Shown piece after piece: positions 10,829-21,177 of a DNA stretch of 64,000 nucleotides; positions within the stretch are counted from its first letter, which is position 1; each line of letters begins with the position of its first letter. The notes beneath the pieces were generated by a model. The model saw nothing but the letters and a program-made list of their open reading frames with translations, made no database searches and was not told the origin of the DNA. Where the stretch lies: the NCBI GenBank assembly GCA_033032865.1, contig JAWHQI010000079.1:7072501-7136500 (forward strand), written 5' to 3'. The stretch comes from Dactylorhiza incarnata. Taxonomy: Eukaryota > Streptophyta > Magnoliopsida > Asparagales > Orchidaceae. A program made the position numbers and the translations under genes.

Positions 10829-11049
10829 TCAGGACTAAATATAAGTTTCAATTCGTTTGGATGGAATTTAGCTCCTGAAATTTAAATTGAAGGTCTACTT
10901 TCAATTTTATCCTTCATTTGTGTGCTTCAACGTTGAAATTGAAATTTTAATGAATTCCATGAAATTCATTTTGAAATAAAGCGAATTCTTTCTAATAAAT
11001 ATAAGAATTGAATAATTCCGACTGAGACGAGTTTATAACATGGGGAGTG
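10829..11049. other. Left flank of minisatellite A
   Basis: AT-rich, no gene. Contains several AATT-rich inverted words (GAATTCCATGAAATTCATTT). It differs from the left flank of array C, although the right flanks of the two agree. Confidence 0.35.
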
Positions 11050-11680
11050 TTTTTTCGCCCGGGGGCACATATTTTCACCCGAGCGAGTATTTTTAGAACA
11101 TACGAGCATTTTTCATTCGGGCGTGCGTTTTCGCCTATGCGTGCATTTTTTTTGCCCGAGCATGCTTTTTTTGCTCGGGGACGCTTTTTTCGCTCGGGCA
11201 CGCGTTTTTCGCCTGAGCTCACATTTTTTTGCCCGGGTGCACATTTTTTCAACCATGCATGTTTTTCCCCTTGACTTGTCGTTACACGCCTGGGCGTGCA
11301 TTTTTCGCACGTGGCACGTATTTTCATCCGGTGGAGCATTTTTCTCACGGGCGAGCCTTTTTTGCTCGGGAGGGCGTTTTTTTGCACGGGCGAGAGTTTT
11401 TCGTAAGGGTGCGCGTATTTTTGCCCGAGCATGCTTTTTTCGCCACGACGCTCAATTTTCGCCTGGACGCGCGTTTTTTATTCTTGCGTGCTTTTTTCGC
11501 CCGGGTGCATATTTTTTTGCCTGGGCGCACATTTTTTCACTCGAGCGTGATTTTCGCCTGAGCATGTATTTTTTTCCCGGGGGAGTGTTTTCGTCCTAAC
11601 GCGCTTTCCACGACGCTCATTTTTGCACGGGTGCACGTATTTCTCCCGGGCGTGCATTTTTTGCCTGCCCGTGCGTTTTA
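11050..11680. repeat. Minisatellite A: T-tract plus CGCCCGGGCG palindrome
   Basis: Degenerate units of about 19-22 bp, each a run of T followed by CGCCCGGGCG-like sequence and GCGCA. The same repeat forms arrays B (33740-35008) and C (35510-35720). Because the unit is not a multiple of three and lacks stops on either strand, it creates long ORFs in all frames; none is a gene. The right flank (11690-11810) matches that of array C. Confidence 0.85.
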
Positions 11681-11810
11681 TTGTCAAATTTCATCCTGTA
11701 GCCGAACAACAAAATTGCATTTAAGCATAAAGTGAATTCCTGCGGATATTGTTTTCGTTGAAAAGTCAATTCCAGAAAGTCAATAACCGTGCGCTGAATG
11801 CATCCTAAGA

Positions 11811-12860
11811 GGTAAGTCCAAATATATTAAATCATCAAAATTTCATATATAGAAGATTTTCAAGTGACAATGAATAAAAGAAAGAAAGAAATGTAATGAA
11901 GAACATGGACGAAAAAGAGAGGAAAAGAGAAATAATTGTATAGGCAAACATACCAATAAATTTGAACTTGGAGCAAACCCTTGAGAGCATAGTTAATTAC
12001 CTTGACATAGTTAGGTGAAGTTCCACCATATTCTATGTCATGATTTGACTAACCATGAGGGGTTAAAATCATCGGGTGGTGATGTTTTATTTTCACCATT
12101 ATTATTGTCATAAAGGGGTGAGATATGTCCTCATCATAGTTTTCCTTTAAGGGGTAAGGTTACCTTACCATAGTTATAGATCATACATGAACTAAAGAAA
12201 TCTCAACTAACCACAAGGGTTAGTCTGAGCTTTTGCTCCTAAGGAAATTTATATATAACCAACTAAAGCGAGAGTGTCAAGAAAAAAAAATCAAAAGCAA
12301 GTCACTGATATTCAAGAATCTTGTAAGTAAATGAGAAATTTTTTAACGGGAATTATAGGAAAGCACAAGAACAATAATGAAGCAAAATTTTAAAGCAATA
12401 TTTTCTCACAATTTATTTTTAAACAACTGTGGAACTTAAGAGGTACCCCGGAGCATCATAATTACAGAAACCCACAAGGAGACGAATTAAATGTATGACT
12501 ATGCTAGGAACCAACTTATATATCAACTCCTATAATAGTTAGTTTTGTTTCAGTTTACTGCTAGAACTTATGTGTTTGCATGCCAAATTGTATATATATA
12601 TTTTTCAAATAAGTAATGTAAGAATTTAAATTTGGATGATGACTAGTTAACATTACTTTTGTTTAGATGTCTCGTTATGTGTTCATGGGGAATTGTGTCA
12701 CTACGTTGATGATGATTTTAAATGTATATTTAATTACATGTGAATTTATATTTTATGCTTAAAGCCTTCTTATAAATCATGATTAATACTTTTAGATGTT
12801 ACATTGCAATCCTCCTTTCTCATGCAAAATATAATATGAGTCATTGGTGAAATCATTCAA
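11811..12860 (+). repeat. G1 LTR-like repeat, copy 1
   Basis: Starts GGTAAGTCCAAATAT and runs to about 12800-12860. It shares high similarity with 13075-14590 (copy 2) and 35911-36995 (copy 3). Copy 2 is followed by a primer-binding-site-like word and a gypsy gag, which is why these are read as LTRs. The preceding bases CCTAAGAG also match copy 3. Confidence 0.6.
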
Positions 12861-13074
12861 CTATCACAAACTCACATATTTGACGAAAATTCATAAAGTA
12901 AATGTCCAATCATCTATCATTGTTGCTGATTAGAGTTTTTTAAGCCATGTGAGCTTACTAAATATCATATTCAGGGGAAAATACATAAATTAAAAAGTCA
13001 ACCGACAATGTATACACCCTTCAGAATTTATTTTGGCTTCTTGGAGTCCCAAATTACTTAAACAAACTCTTAGT
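12861..13074. other. Spacer X between G1 LTR copies 1 and 2
   Basis: Similar to 33385-33451 plus 35189-35300, where the Harbinger-like element has inserted. The TAA at 12959-12961 is therefore the empty-site version of that target. Confidence 0.6.
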
Positions 13075-14596
13075 GGTAAGTCCAAATATTGACTCATCAA
13101 AATTTCATATAAAGAGAATTTTTAAGTAAGAAGGAACAAAAGAAAGAAAGAAATGTAATGAAGAACACGAATGAAAAAGAGAAGAAAAGAGAAATAATAG
13201 TATAGGTAAACTCACCAATAAATTTTAACTTGGAGCAAACCTTTGAGGGCATGGTTAATTATCATGTCATAGTTAGGTGGAATTCCACCATAGTCTATGT
13301 CACGATTGGACTGATCGGGAGGGGTTAAACTCTCGGGCGGTGAGGTTTTATGCTTCACCATAGTTATTATTATAAAGGGGTGAGGTATAATCCTCACCAT
13401 AGTTTTCCCTTAAGGGGGTAAGGTTACCTTACCATAGATATATATCAGGCATGAACTAAAAAAAATCTCAACTAACCGCAATGGTTAGTCTGGGGTTTTG
13501 CTCATAAGGAAATTTATATATAACCAACTAAGGCGGGAGTTTCAAGAAAAAAAATCAAATCAAGTCACTGATATTCAAGAATTTTGTAAGTAAACAAGAA
13601 ATTTTTCAACAAAAATTATAGGAAAACACAAGATCAATAATGAGCAAAATCTCAAGTCAATATGAAATTTTATAGTAAGGGAAACACTCACTGAGTATTT
13701 TCTCACTATTTATTTTTAAACTACAAGACTTAGAAGGTACCCCAGAGCATCTTAATCACAGAAACCCATAAGTAGTCGGATTAGATGTATGGCTATGCAA
13801 GGAATCGACTTATATATCCGCTCCTATAATAATTAGTTTTTTTTCAGTTTACAGCTTGAACTTTTGCGGCTTACATGCCAAATTGTATATATTTTTTTCC
13901 AAACAAGTAATGTAAGAATTTAAATTTGGATGGTGATGGATAGTTAGTATTACTTTTGTTTAGATGACTCTTTATGTGTTCATGGGGAATGGTCGTATAG
14001 AAGCAAACCTTCATAAGGGGTCGTGTTCCCCAAAAGGGGTGAGGTGACTATCACAAGATCACTACTTGGCTCTCGGCTCCCGATCTTGATGTGGCTCGGT
14101 GCGCCATCGGGTGAAGTGTGGGAAAAGTCTATACTCAATAGTGAGTTAATAGGTAACGTGTTGTGGGCGGGCTCTCTAAGTGGAGCGGCCTCCCGTGGTG
14201 GCTGATTCCTAGTACACACATCCTGTGGTGGGAGGGCAGCCCATTCTTCCTCAATGAGAATATCAGTGGAGTGGGTGAGGTTTCCCTGCTTTGGGAAGTA
14301 GAGTTCTTTCGCCGACCCTCAATGGCGGCAAATCGGGTGCGAAGATGATCATATTGTGCATCCAATTGATCAAACTTCTTAAGAGCCAATTGCAGAAATT
14401 CGGCCTTCGTGTCCGCTTTCGGAATAGTAGGAAGGCCACTACGTGTGGTGTTACCTCGCTGAGGGTGACCTATATAGGATTCTTAAGAGTAATCAGGTCG
14501 TGTTCATGGGTGGACGTGAGTCCTACGAACCTGCGGTGGTGTATTGCTTTCTTATAAATCATGATTAATACTTTTAGATTGTACATTTTATAGTTT
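13075..14596 (+). repeat. G1 5' LTR, copy 2 (interrupted)
   Basis: Similar to copies 1 and 3 from 13075 to about 13988 and again from 14541 to 14590. In between sits a 550-bp foreign segment carrying a minus-strand gag-like fragment, replacing about 85 bp of the LTR. The LTR is followed by TGATATCAGAGG, a degenerate initiator-Met primer-binding site. Confidence 0.6.
13989..14540 (-). pseudogene. gag: gypsy gag N-terminal-like fragment inside the G1 LTR
   Basis: The minus strand encodes an open segment (14389-14135) preceded in frame by TRSGLPTIPKADTKAE. Its ALKKFDQLDAQYDHLRTRFAAI segment resembles the coiled start of plant gypsy Gag proteins. It ends after a proline/arginine-rich stretch. 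Nothing else of that element is present. It is probably a captured or transferred fragment. The family call is by eye and is weak. Confidence 0.4.
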
Positions 14597-14608
14597 TGAT
14601 ATCAGAGG
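14597..14608 (+). other. G1 primer-binding site (degenerate)
   Basis: TGATATCAGAGG differs by one base from TGGTATCAGAGG, the complement of the initiator-Met tRNA 3' end used by many plant LTR retrotransposons. Confidence 0.55.
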
Positions 14609-14928
14609 GAGGTTTAAGGTCCAACATCACGTGAATACAAAAAGAGACATATGAATTAGTCCTTATTTCCATCATCGGTAGAAATTTCAATTTTGAATAA
14701 TGACATTCCCTCGTCATTATTCAAGAAGTATGAGAACATACTACGCGAGCACAATCTGAGGAGAGTTTGGATACACAACATATGGTATCTGAAAGTAGCC
14801 AGAGTGTTACAAAGGCAGGACTTTCAATAGTGGATCTGACATGATTCTTCACTAAAGTAGCTGAAGTCATCAAAGCAGCTCTAGCTCCAGTCCTTGAACG
14901 AATCGTCCCAGTAGCCGAAGGATTACAT

Positions 14929-15770
14929 ATGGAGCACTTCATTAAGCAATTTCAAGATCCCAGACTACCAACTTTTCTAAGGGGAGTCCCACCATTGGAA
15001 ACAGAAGAATGGATCACACGGATTGAAGAGATCCTTGATACTATGGTGTGCCCTGAAGAGAGGAGGGTAGCATTGGCGGCCTTCATGCTTGAAGGAGAAG
15101 CCAAAAGATGGTGGAAGAGACTTCTTCATGGGAGATTTGCTTGCAGGGAAGTATTGACAATTTCTTAGGGAGAATTCATTCAGGAGATCACCAATTGGTT
15201 TGTTCCCCTCTCGATAAAGAGAGAAATGCAGGAAAAATTCCTTATGTTGTCTCAGGGCATCAACTCAGTCCTCCAGTATGAAGAAGAGTTTTCACATTTA
15301 ACATTTTATGCTGAGAATCTTGTTGATTCAGAAGGAGAAAGATGTTATCATTTCCAGAAAAGGCTCCGAGATTCCATTCACAATCTTCTGATCCCAATGC
15401 GAATTTCACATTATGATGAGTTAGTTGAAGCAGTAAAAATGCTAGAGAAAGATGAAGAAATGATTCAGAGGAAGAGAGATTTCAAGAAGAGAAAGTTTTC
15501 CGACCCATTCCAGGGCAGTATAAATCAAGGATCATCAGGACCGAAGTGGAAGCAACAGAAAGGCACTCAATCTCAATCAAAGGTGAAATATAGGAGCAGG
15601 GATAGTCAGAGAGATATTGGTTCAGTGCCTTGTAAGAAATGCAACAAGAGACACATTGGAGAATGCATCACATGATCCAGTGTTTGCTACAAGTGTAGGC
15701 AGCGATGGCACATGACTAATGCTTGCACCAATGCCCCTAAGAAGAGTGATGATAGCAGAGGTTGGGGGGA
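14929..15770 (+). pseudogene. gag: G1 gag (broken)
   Basis: Gag would form the nucleocapsid core. From ATG 14929 the frame shows the gypsy capsid region (EEWITRIEEILD, LEGEAKRWWKRL). An in-frame TAG at 15166-15168 follows, then GEFIQEI and FLMLSQGINSVLQYEEEF, a basic region, and a CX2CX4H..C zinc knuckle near 15690-15720 after a TGA at 15673-15675. The frame shifts to that of protease near 15720-15770. Two stops and one shift make it non-functional. The sequence type recalls chromovirus (Tekay/Del-like) Gag, but I did not verify the lineage. Confidence 0.75.
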
Positions 15771-16525
15771 CACCACCACCTCAGAAGGTGTTTTGCATTG
15801 GTTCCACCATCAATCAGAAAAAAGGGAAGATTGCAGAATCTGTGGCCTCTCAGGCTCCTCTTCCAGATGCTACAACACATGTTCAACCAAGAGTGTTCTC
15901 TCGTGGGCATCATAAAGCAAAAGAAAATGACACAATGGTCACATGTATCACTTATATATCTTTACACAGTGCTAGAATTATTTTCAATACAAGTGTTTCA
16001 CATTCTTTCATATCCGAGAATTTTGTAAGAGTAATAGGGTTGCACCCTTATAAATCCACCACAACTCTTAATGTAATCATGTCTAACAATAAAGACACCG
16101 CAACAAATCTTCGATGTGTAGTAAAGTTATATCTAGAAGGTCATGAATTAGAGCTCGATACAGCTATTTTACCTTTAGGGGAATTTGACATAATTCTAAG
16201 AATGAACTGGTTGTCGCATAATGATGCCTCCATCCATTGCCAAAGAAAGGAAGTTATCTTCAGAAATCCCCAAAGTTATGAAATTAAATTAAGAAGAATT
16301 ACATGTGTTTTAAATATCCTTATTTCCTCTAAGAAAGCGATCAAGCAAATCAATAAGGGGTGTGATTCCTTCCTTCTATTGATCAAAGGAGAAAGAAAGG
16401 TGGAAGTCAAACTTGAAGATGTGTCTGTCGTATCAGAGTTTCCAGAAGTCTTCTCTATAGAACTACTAGACATCCCTCCAAAAAGAGAAGTTGAGTTTTC
16501 CATTAATCTCGCACCAGGAGCCTAA
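15719..16525 (+). pseudogene. G1 aspartic protease region
   Basis: Open frame of 268 codons. The retropepsin site is at about 15985-16010, where the expected D-T/S-G-A-S-H-S-F reads N-T-S-V-S-H-S-F. The catalytic Asp is replaced by Asn and the following Gly by Ser, so it cannot be active. Downstream ILPLGEFDIILRMNWL corresponds to the conserved ILGMDWL flap/helix region. It ends at a stop (16523-16525) where gag-pol should continue. Confidence 0.75.
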
Positions 16526-17880
16526 CTCGTTGCTAGAACCCCATATCAACTAGCTCCTGAAGAACTAGCAGAATTAGAGATTCAATTACAAGATTTTCTC
16601 TATAAGAAATTCATTTGATCCAACTCCTCTCCGCGGGGAGCCCCAATCTTGTTTGTTTAAAAGAAAGACGGTATTATGCGTCTTTGCATTGATTACTGAG
16701 AATTCAATAAATTGACAATCAAGAACAAATACCGACTACTAAGAATTGATGATTTTTTTGAACGGTTAGAAGGAGCCTCAGAATTTTTCAAGATAGACTT
16801 GAGGTCTGGATATCACCAACTAGGAGTCAAGGAGGAAGATATTCCTAAAACAACCTTCATCATGAGATATGACCATTTTGAATTCACGTTGATGCTCTTT
16901 GGTTTAACAAACACACCGACAGTTTTCATGGACCTCATCAACCGAGTGTTCAAGGAATTTCTAGATAAATATGTTATTATTTTCATTGATGACATTTTGA
17001 TCTATTCAAAAGGCGCAATTGAACACACATCACAATTACAATCAATTTTACAACTCTTGAAGCAAGAGAAACTTTATGCAAAATACTCCAAATGCAAGTT
17101 CTGGTTGGAAGTAGTATCTTTCCTTGGCCATGTCATTAACAAGGAATGGTTAGTTGTGGACCCACAAAAGGTTGAAGCGATTCAGAATTGGCTCAGGCTA
17201 CCTCCGTAACAAAAATAAGGAGTTTTCTAGGTTTGACCGGTTATTATAGAAGATTTATCGAAAGGTTTTCTAAGATAGTACTGTAAATGACAAGATTAAC
17301 TCGAAAAGGAGTTCATTTTGATTGGAATCAAGAGTGCAGTGAAGCTTTTTCAGAACTCAAGGCGAGGCTTACATCAACTCCAATCTTAGTAATGCCATAT
17401 GGAACAGACAGTTTCCAAATTTTCAATGATGCATCCTTGGAGGGTCTTGGGTGTGTCTTAATGCAAAATGAGAAAGTCAAAGCTTATACCTCACGACAAC
17501 TCAAATACTATGAAAAGAACTATCCCACTCACGATTTGAAACTCGCAGCCATAATTCTTGCTCTTAAAATCTGGAAACACTATCTATATGGAGTTAGATG
17601 TGAAATTTTTACCAAACATAAAATTCTGAAATATATCTTTAATTAGGAGTTGAAACTAAGGCAACGACATTGATTAGAATTGATTAAAAATTATGATTTG
17701 GGCATCCAGTGCCATCCTAGCAAGGGCAACACAGTGACAGATGCTCTAAGTTGGAAGAATGTTGTTATAGGTTTCTTAATGATTACCCTAAAAAAGGAAT
17801 TAGTAATTGAAATTGAGAAACTCGAGATAGTTGCAATAAAATCAGGGGAAGAAGTGGATAAAGTCATATGGTGCTACATG
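16526..17880 (+). pseudogene. pol: G1 reverse transcriptase and RNase H (broken, cut by S2)
   Basis: After several stops (16616, 16660, 16699) the RT core is open from 16712 to 17209: KIDLRSGYHQL, TTFIMRYDHFEF, and the catalytic box reading FIDDILIYSK (FIDD instead of the usual YIDD/FIDD class, still acceptable for gypsy RTs). Then LGHVINKE. RNase H follows in 17287-17646 ([35 protein letters not shown]) and 17680-17880 (TDALSWKN). The last stop codon lies in the S2 LTR, which confirms that the break is the insertion point. Confidence 0.8.
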
Positions 17881-18059
17881 TGTTAGGAAAATTGCCCTCA
17901 ATGTTCCTATGATTTGAAGAGGCGTCACTCATAATGCTAAGTACAAGATGTATTTGATAAAGCCATATTTTTGTAAGATATACAGACTCAGGTAACTCAA
18001 GAGAAAGGGCCAATCATGCCCTTAGATCAGGAGAAATCAACTCATAAGAGATGAAGAGT

Positions 18060-18609
18060 TGTCTCAGCAAAACCGCTGAGACGAGGATAGGTGCCGCTGA
18101 GAAAGTCTCACTGTCTCAGCGGATTCGCTGAGATGGGAAAGAAGCAACAAATATCCGCTGAGACTTAACGAGTTCGTCGAACGTAGAATGCAGTTCGTCG
18201 AACGCTGAGACTTGGTGAGTTCGTCGAACGCAGAATGCAGTTCGTCGAACGCAGAGACGGGACAGAAGCAAACGCTGAGACTTGGCTTCTTCGTCGAACG
18301 AAGAATGAAGTTCGTCGAACGCAGAATGCAGTTCGTCGAACGCAGAAACTTGGCGAGTTTGTCGAACGAAGAATGAAGTTCGTCGAACGCAGAATGCAGT
18401 TCGTTGAACGCAGAAACTTCTCTGCAGATCGACAGAATCCGCTGAGAAGAGGAAGCCATCTCAGCCCAACCGCTGAGACAGTTCAAACGTGACATGGCAG
18501 GTTCTGCTTTTGGCGCAAGCTGCAGAATAGTATTGTGGGGTCCACCAATCACTCCCATATCTGTCAAAAGGATGGCTGAGAGCCGTTGAAGATCAAGGGT
18601 GTATAAAAG
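18060..18609 (+). promoter_or_regulatory. S2 LTR promoter: palindrome array and TATA box
   Basis: First a set of GTCTCAGCGG/CCGCTGAGAC inverted words (18064-18160, again 18430-18480). Then about ten GTTCGTCGAAC palindromes (18172-18410), many in 21-bp units GTTCGTCGAACGCAGAATGC plus one base. TATAAAAG is at 18602-18609. The repeats leave both strands open; the 167- and 85-codon ORFs there are not genes. Confidence 0.7.
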
Positions 18610-18722
18610 AAAGTGTTAAGACACTTTTGAAGACCCGGTCGAGTGCTAAAACATTTTCACTATTCCATTGACAGCCCATAATTCCTCATTCTCCTCCTGC
18701 TCACTGAACAAGCAAGAAGAAT

Positions 18723-19000
18723 CTGAGAGATAAAGATAGCTCCTCTACAAGAAGGAGCAAGGTGATCTTCCATCCTTCAACTGAAGAGGAAGATCAGTTT
18801 GTAGCTGCCATCATCATCTCCAGCTACAAGAAAGCACAAGCTGTGCAGGAACTACAAGAAACTGAGAGATAAAGATTGCTCTTCTACAAGAAGGAGCAAG
18901 GTGATCCTCCATCCTTCAACTGAAGAGGAAGATCAGTTTGTAGCTGACATCATCAACTCAAGCTATAAGAAAGCACAAGCTGTGCTGGAACTACAGAAGA
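18723..19000 (+). repeat. Tandem duplication in S2 R-U5 (139-bp unit)
   Basis: 18723-18861 is repeated at 18862-19000 with few changes, starting CTGAGAGATAAAGAT and including CAAGAAGGAGCAAGGTGATC. Confidence 0.85.
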
Positions 19001-19049
19001 CATATTCTCTGTACTATCTGCTGTAGTAAGCTTAAAAACTCTTTTACTG

Positions 19050-19340
19050 TAGGGTCCTTTGGCCTGAGTTTGTAGGGCTGTTAGGCCTGAGTTTGTAGGG
19101 CCTTTTGACCTGAGGTTGTAGGACCAGGAGGTGGTCTGAGCTGTAGGAGGTGGAGTCCTCTGAGGTAGGATCAGTGTGTGATCTGAGGTAGGGCTGAATA
19201 GCCTGAGTTGTAGAGCTGAGAGGTCAACTTGAGGTAGGACCTGGAGGTGGTCTGAGCTGTAGGAGGTGGATTCCTCTGAGGTAGGGTTGCTGTGCCTGAG
19301 GTAGGGTTTGAGAAAACCCGAGAGATCCTGAGGGATCTGT
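19050..19340 (+). repeat. Short CTGAGKTGTAGG repeats in S2 U5
   Basis: Many copies of CCTGAGTTTGTAGGGC, CTGAGGTAGG and GGTCTGAGCTGTAGGAGG. S3 has related CTGAGTTGTAGG/AAG repeats at the same place (22431-22630). Confidence 0.75.
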
Positions 19341-19597
19341 GTTGTAAGCTCTTGGAGCTGAGTTTGGAGAAGTTGGTCTTGTCTAACTCATTGTTAGAAA
19401 GGTGAAGGGGGAAAGAGGACTACTCAAGACACCCTATCTTGAGGAACCTCTATAAATGCTTGTGTGTTTTCTGTGTGCTTGAATAATTACTAATACTAAA
19501 CCAGAAAATAGCTAGGCTAACTAAGGTAAAATTTAAGAAACCTATTCACCCCCCCCCCCTCTAGGTGATTTAGACTACATCCTATATAAACTTACAA

Positions 19598-19610
19598 GTG
19601 GTATCAGAGG
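19598..19610 (+). other. S2 primer-binding site
   Basis: GTGGTATCAGAGG directly after the LTR end, complementary to initiator-Met tRNA. Identical to S3. Confidence 0.8.
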
Positions 19611-19695
19611 GAGGTTGCTCAAAGAAAGCTTAACAGCTTGAGCAGATCTGCTATTGGGTGTGTGAAATCATCAGATCAGGAACTTAAAAAGCTCC

Positions 19696-20850
19696 TTGGA
19701 GAAAGTCAGAAGATTTGACAGCAGGATATTCAGATCCTTAAGCGAAAGCAGCTGGAGCTCTTCATATATTAAAGCAGAAAGGAGTATAGGGATCAGAGCA
19801 CCCCTGACTACTTCAGATAGTGAATCAAATGTTGAAGAATGCTCTATAGCCAGAGAAAAGATAAGAGCACCTTTGACTCTCACAGACTGTGACTCTGAGG
19901 ATGAGGAAGTCTTTGGGTTGATGGCTCTATCAGATGAAGAAAATCATGATGAATCACATCATGATCAGGTATGCATCACTCACACACCTTTACTACCTGC
20001 TTCAATTAAGAAAACCAAAAGTGCATCAGATCATTACTCATCTTCTGAAGATGATGCAGAAGACTGCTCATCATGCAACAATAAGAACCATGCTGATCTA
20101 ATAGAGCAATTTGTTGATCTCTTGGGAGCTCTGAGAAAGAGCAAGAAGCTTGTTAAGAAGCAAGCTAGGGAGCTAGAATCACTCAGACCCATTAAGGCTG
20201 AGATGAATAAGGAAAAGGGTATGTCCCACAATGAGGGCACCAACTCCTATGAGCTCAAGAAGATCATAGGCAAGCTTCATGATGAGAGAAACCAAAGGGA
20301 GGAGCTCATCAGGGAACTTGAGAATGATCTTCTTAAGGAAAGAAGCTTAGTGACTCAATTCTCTAAGCCCAAAACTATATTGCCCATCATTGACACCTTC
20401 TCCTCCTATGGAAATAAGAGGGGATTGAGTTTCAATGAAAGGGCAATAGGGGCTGGGAATGGAGAAAAAGGGAAAACTGAAGCTGAGCCTCATACCACCT
20501 TTCAGAAGGTAGTACTTCCCTCTAACAAGTATGACCAGGACAGTGTCTATGGTCACTGGATGAATGAAAGCTCCAATAGCTTGGGAAATGCTCCAAACTA
20601 TGGGAGAAGAAAGGGCATGGGGATGAGTGCATTGAAGGCTCCCCATGAGGAAATCCAAATGGCCCATCATGGTCCATTTGTGTTTGGTGCCTCAGCCCCC
20701 ATCTTCAAGGGTAAAGGAGCAACATCTTTCCAATCTCTCCCAGATAAGAAGCAGACTGGTAGCACCAGTACAATCAACTCTCACTTGATCATATCTGATG
20801 CCATCAACACCATGTCAGCTACCAGGCTGACATCTGTTACTGACAAATAG
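19696..20850 (+). CDS. gag: S2 Gag, internally deleted
   Basis: 384 codons from the first ATG, about 100 bases after the primer site. It lines up with residues from about 400 to 690 of S3 Gag: the acidic serine-rich part (SDSEDEEVFGLMALSDEE), the lysine/glutamate coiled coil (RKSKKLVKKQARELESL) and QFSKPKTILPIIDTFS. The N-terminal UBN2-type capsid domain and the first zinc knuckle are missing, lost by deletion between leader and mid-gag. The start may be incidental. A TAG at 20848-20850 separates it from the C-terminal knuckle segment. Confidence 0.7.
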   Translation: MEKVRRFDSRIFRSLSESSWSSSYIKAERSIGIRAPLTTSDSESNVEECSIAREKIRAPLTLTDCDSEDEEVFGLMALSDEENHDESHHDQVCITHTPLLPASIKKTKSASDHYSSSEDDAEDCSSCNNKNHADLIEQFVDLLGALRKSKKLVKKQARELESLRPIKAEMNKEKGMSHNEGTNSYELKKIIGKLHDERNQREELIRELENDLLKERSLVTQFSKPKTILPIIDTFSSYGNKRGLSFNERAIGAGNGEKGKTEAEPHTTFQKVVLPSNKYDQDSVYGHWMNESSNSLGNAPNYGRRKGMGMSALKAPHEEIQMAHHGPFVFGASAPIFKGKGATSFQSLPDKKQTGSTSTINSHLIISDAINTMSATRLTSVTDK

Positions 20851-21177
20851 ATAAAGTCAAGAAGAAATAACTATACAAGAGCAACTAGTCAGTTCTTGGC
20901 TGAGAGAGATAGGAAGAATGCTGCTGTCTTCTCTACTGAACATAAACATTGTGATTCTCCACCCACTTCAAAAATTGTTCAGAAAAGAAGGTACAACATC
21001 CATGAATGTTGGTGTTGTGGCAAAGTGAGACACTTTGCCATTGACTGTTGGCACAACCTCAGTGTGCCTAGTGCAAAGGAGAGACCTACTGGAAAGGCAG
21101 AGGTGAGTAGAAGAATTCCTTATTATGCTAACAAGAACCTAGGACCCAAGTCACCTTGGGTTCCTAAGGGATATTAA
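20851..21177 (+). pseudogene. gag: S2 Gag C-terminal segment with zinc knuckle
   Basis: Open from 20896 to 21177 and frame-shifted relative to the upstream part. It contains a CX2CX4HX4C knuckle (ECWCCGKVRHFAIDCW), which matches the second knuckle of S3 Gag. It ends LGPKSPWVPKGY and TAA, as S3 ends LGPNLVWAPKKK and TAA. The same pyrimidine tract plus CAG follows the stop (21178-21191). Confidence 0.75.

Larger units (their letters stand above)
13075..17880 (+). mobile_element. Ty3/gypsy element G1, decayed and truncated
   Basis: 5' LTR (copy 2), primer site, then gag, protease, RT and RNase H remnants in the usual gypsy order. It is cut at 17880 by insertion of sirevirus S2. Integrase and 3' parts are not seen; copy 3 at 35911-36995 may be the 3' LTR left after a large deletion, or a separate solo copy. 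Many stops and frameshifts show that it is old. Confidence 0.75.
17881..19596 (+). repeat. S2 5' LTR (1716 bp)
   Basis: Starts TGTTAGGAAAATTGCCCTCAA, aligning with the S3 start TGTTGGGATCATTGCTC (one base beyond 20 omitted in use), and ends ACTTACA before the primer site. It has a palindrome array, a TATA box (18602-18609), a tandem duplication, a G-rich repeat zone and the sirevirus tail CCTATTCACC plus 11 C (19549-19559). Confidence 0.85.

Noticed and set aside
18064..18567. 167-codon minus-strand ORF and 85-codon plus-strand ORF
   Set aside because: Both are translations of the 21-bp palindromic repeat in the S2 LTR promoter.
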